A stretch of 64,000 bases of DNA. Source: Melanocharis versteri (Eukaryota > Chordata > Aves > Passeriformes > Melanocharitidae). Both the position numbers and the translations under genes were made by a program. Location: the NCBI GenBank assembly GCA_013397845.1, contig VZTG01008547.1:1292008-1356007 (forward strand), given 5' to 3'. Position 1 is the first letter of the stretch, and every line of letters starts with the position of its first letter. The notes beneath the pieces were generated by a model. The model ran no database searches, was not told the DNA's origin, and saw only the letters and a program-made list of their open reading frames with translations. This document shows positions 62,901-64,000 of the stretch, piece after piece.

Positions 62901-64000
62901 CTTTGAACTGTCCCAATTTCTTGGTTTGGAGAATAAAGCCTCCATGGACTGTGCTACTACTGCAAGATAGAGAGTTCAGTATCTATTCATATAAAGCTGT
63001 GGCTTTAGCAAAAAGGCCCTTATTTAAGTCCAAAATAGCAATTGTAGCCCATGCTAATTACATTATGCACACTCCAACAACTGATAGCCATTGACCTGTA
63101 TGGAACATTTCCAGTTACAAACTGATTAAAACTGCTTCAGGCAATCGTTCTGCTTTACAGGGAAGCACTGATGCCTGATGTAATGACCTGAGCAATGCTA
63201 AGCAAATGCAGAGCCCTCTAAGCAGAGTGGTACAAATATAGACAGCCAAAAGGCCATGCACTGTATGCTTATCGGCTGTGAATGCTGAGAGCAGGTTTCA
63301 CAGCCATGAGTAATCCTCAGCCAGCCAGTCATCCTCAGCGCATTCCCATGGAGCTGCATGTACAATGGCTAATTCATTTCTGGGCTGAACTGGATGTGTT
63401 TTTAAAAATGTCTTCGTTCCCTGCGTAGCACAAGTGGTTACATTTATGTCTTACGTGAATTTGATAAATGGGTGAAAAGCATCAGTGAAAAGTCATTCTC
63501 TGCTCGTGCCTGTTCAAGCACTGTACCTCCTCCTCCAGCTCTGTGCCAGTCCTAGGTTAAAAAGAGCTGAAACACTGGGGACCCCACTTCCTGGTGTGTG
63601 TTTGTATATACAAAAGGTGTGTCCCCTTGCCTACCAGTAGTCCTTGAAGAGTTTTACATAAAATGTAGGTATTTACATAATTAGGATACACATTTAAGGG
63701 CCACTAAACATGAGAATGTAACTATGTTTGACATACTGTAGAGCCCTGAAGGCTTTAGAAACTTAGATTTGCTGTATCTGAATAATGTAGTTGTCCTAAT
63801 TTGATGTTACCCTTCCTGTATCTACATTTGACAATATAAACCAAAAACTACAATATGCTACATGCCATGCACCAAGATATGAAGATTTGCCCAGGTTGCT
63901 TTGGTTCTTTATAGTCAGTGTTCTATACTACATCAAGGTGATGTATGACTTTCCCCCCACCAATGCTGACGTGAATGTTTAGAATTAATGTGTTTCTGAA
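59979..64000. other. Intronic sequence without recognised elements
   Basis: AT-rich unique sequence to the end of the window. A C-rich spot ('acacccccctcccc') is at about 60,992. I recognise no exon of the host gene, no repeat family and no RNA gene. The segment at 62,890-63,120 is rich in TAAT-type motifs (see findings) but is otherwise unremarkable. Confidence 0.5.

Overview
This is a vertebrate nuclear window, almost certainly from a bird. It is AT-rich and gene-sparse, and it carries many fragments of the CR1 LINE family with the CR1-type 3' end (repeats of ATTCTRTG and no poly-A tail). It also has a short solo endogenous-retrovirus LTR. There are no operons or bacterial-type genes. Nearly all short open frames are chance runs.

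The one gene I can identify is the 5' part of a GABA-A receptor beta-subunit gene on the + strand, best matched to GABRB3. It sits in a CpG island at about 14,840-16,260. An assembly gap (15,183-15,492) removes the start of one coding exon and possibly the signal-peptide exon and core promoter. Two coding exons are readable: the end of exon 2 (15,493-15,537) and the complete 68-nt exon 3 (15,691-15,758). They are joined by a 153-nt intron with GT/AG ends. Spliced together they give the start of the extracellular ligand-binding domain, with no stop codon.

Region by region: 1-14,500 is upstream sequence with two minus-strand CR1 copies, an A/C-rich simple repeat and one exon-like 48-nt segment (8,705-8,752) with excellent splice sites but no known owner. 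14,500-16,300 is the CpG island and exons. 15,759-64,000 reads as the start of a very large intron 3 (at least 48 kb), because I see no sequence for the next beta-subunit exon. This intron holds CR1 fragments of different ages, including a long 3' CR1 piece at 56,905-58,167 that retains decayed reverse-transcriptase sequence. It also holds a 489-bp minus-strand solo LTR with target-site duplications (27,769-28,257), a compound AAAAG/AAAGG pentanucleotide repeat broken by a gap, and several low-complexity tracts.

I found no convincing new multi-gene system. The best leads are the orphan exon, the antisense LTR promoter inside the GABRB3 intron, the pentanucleotide repeat that changes motif across its gap, and an unexplained CpG-bearing patch near 45.1-45.4 kb.
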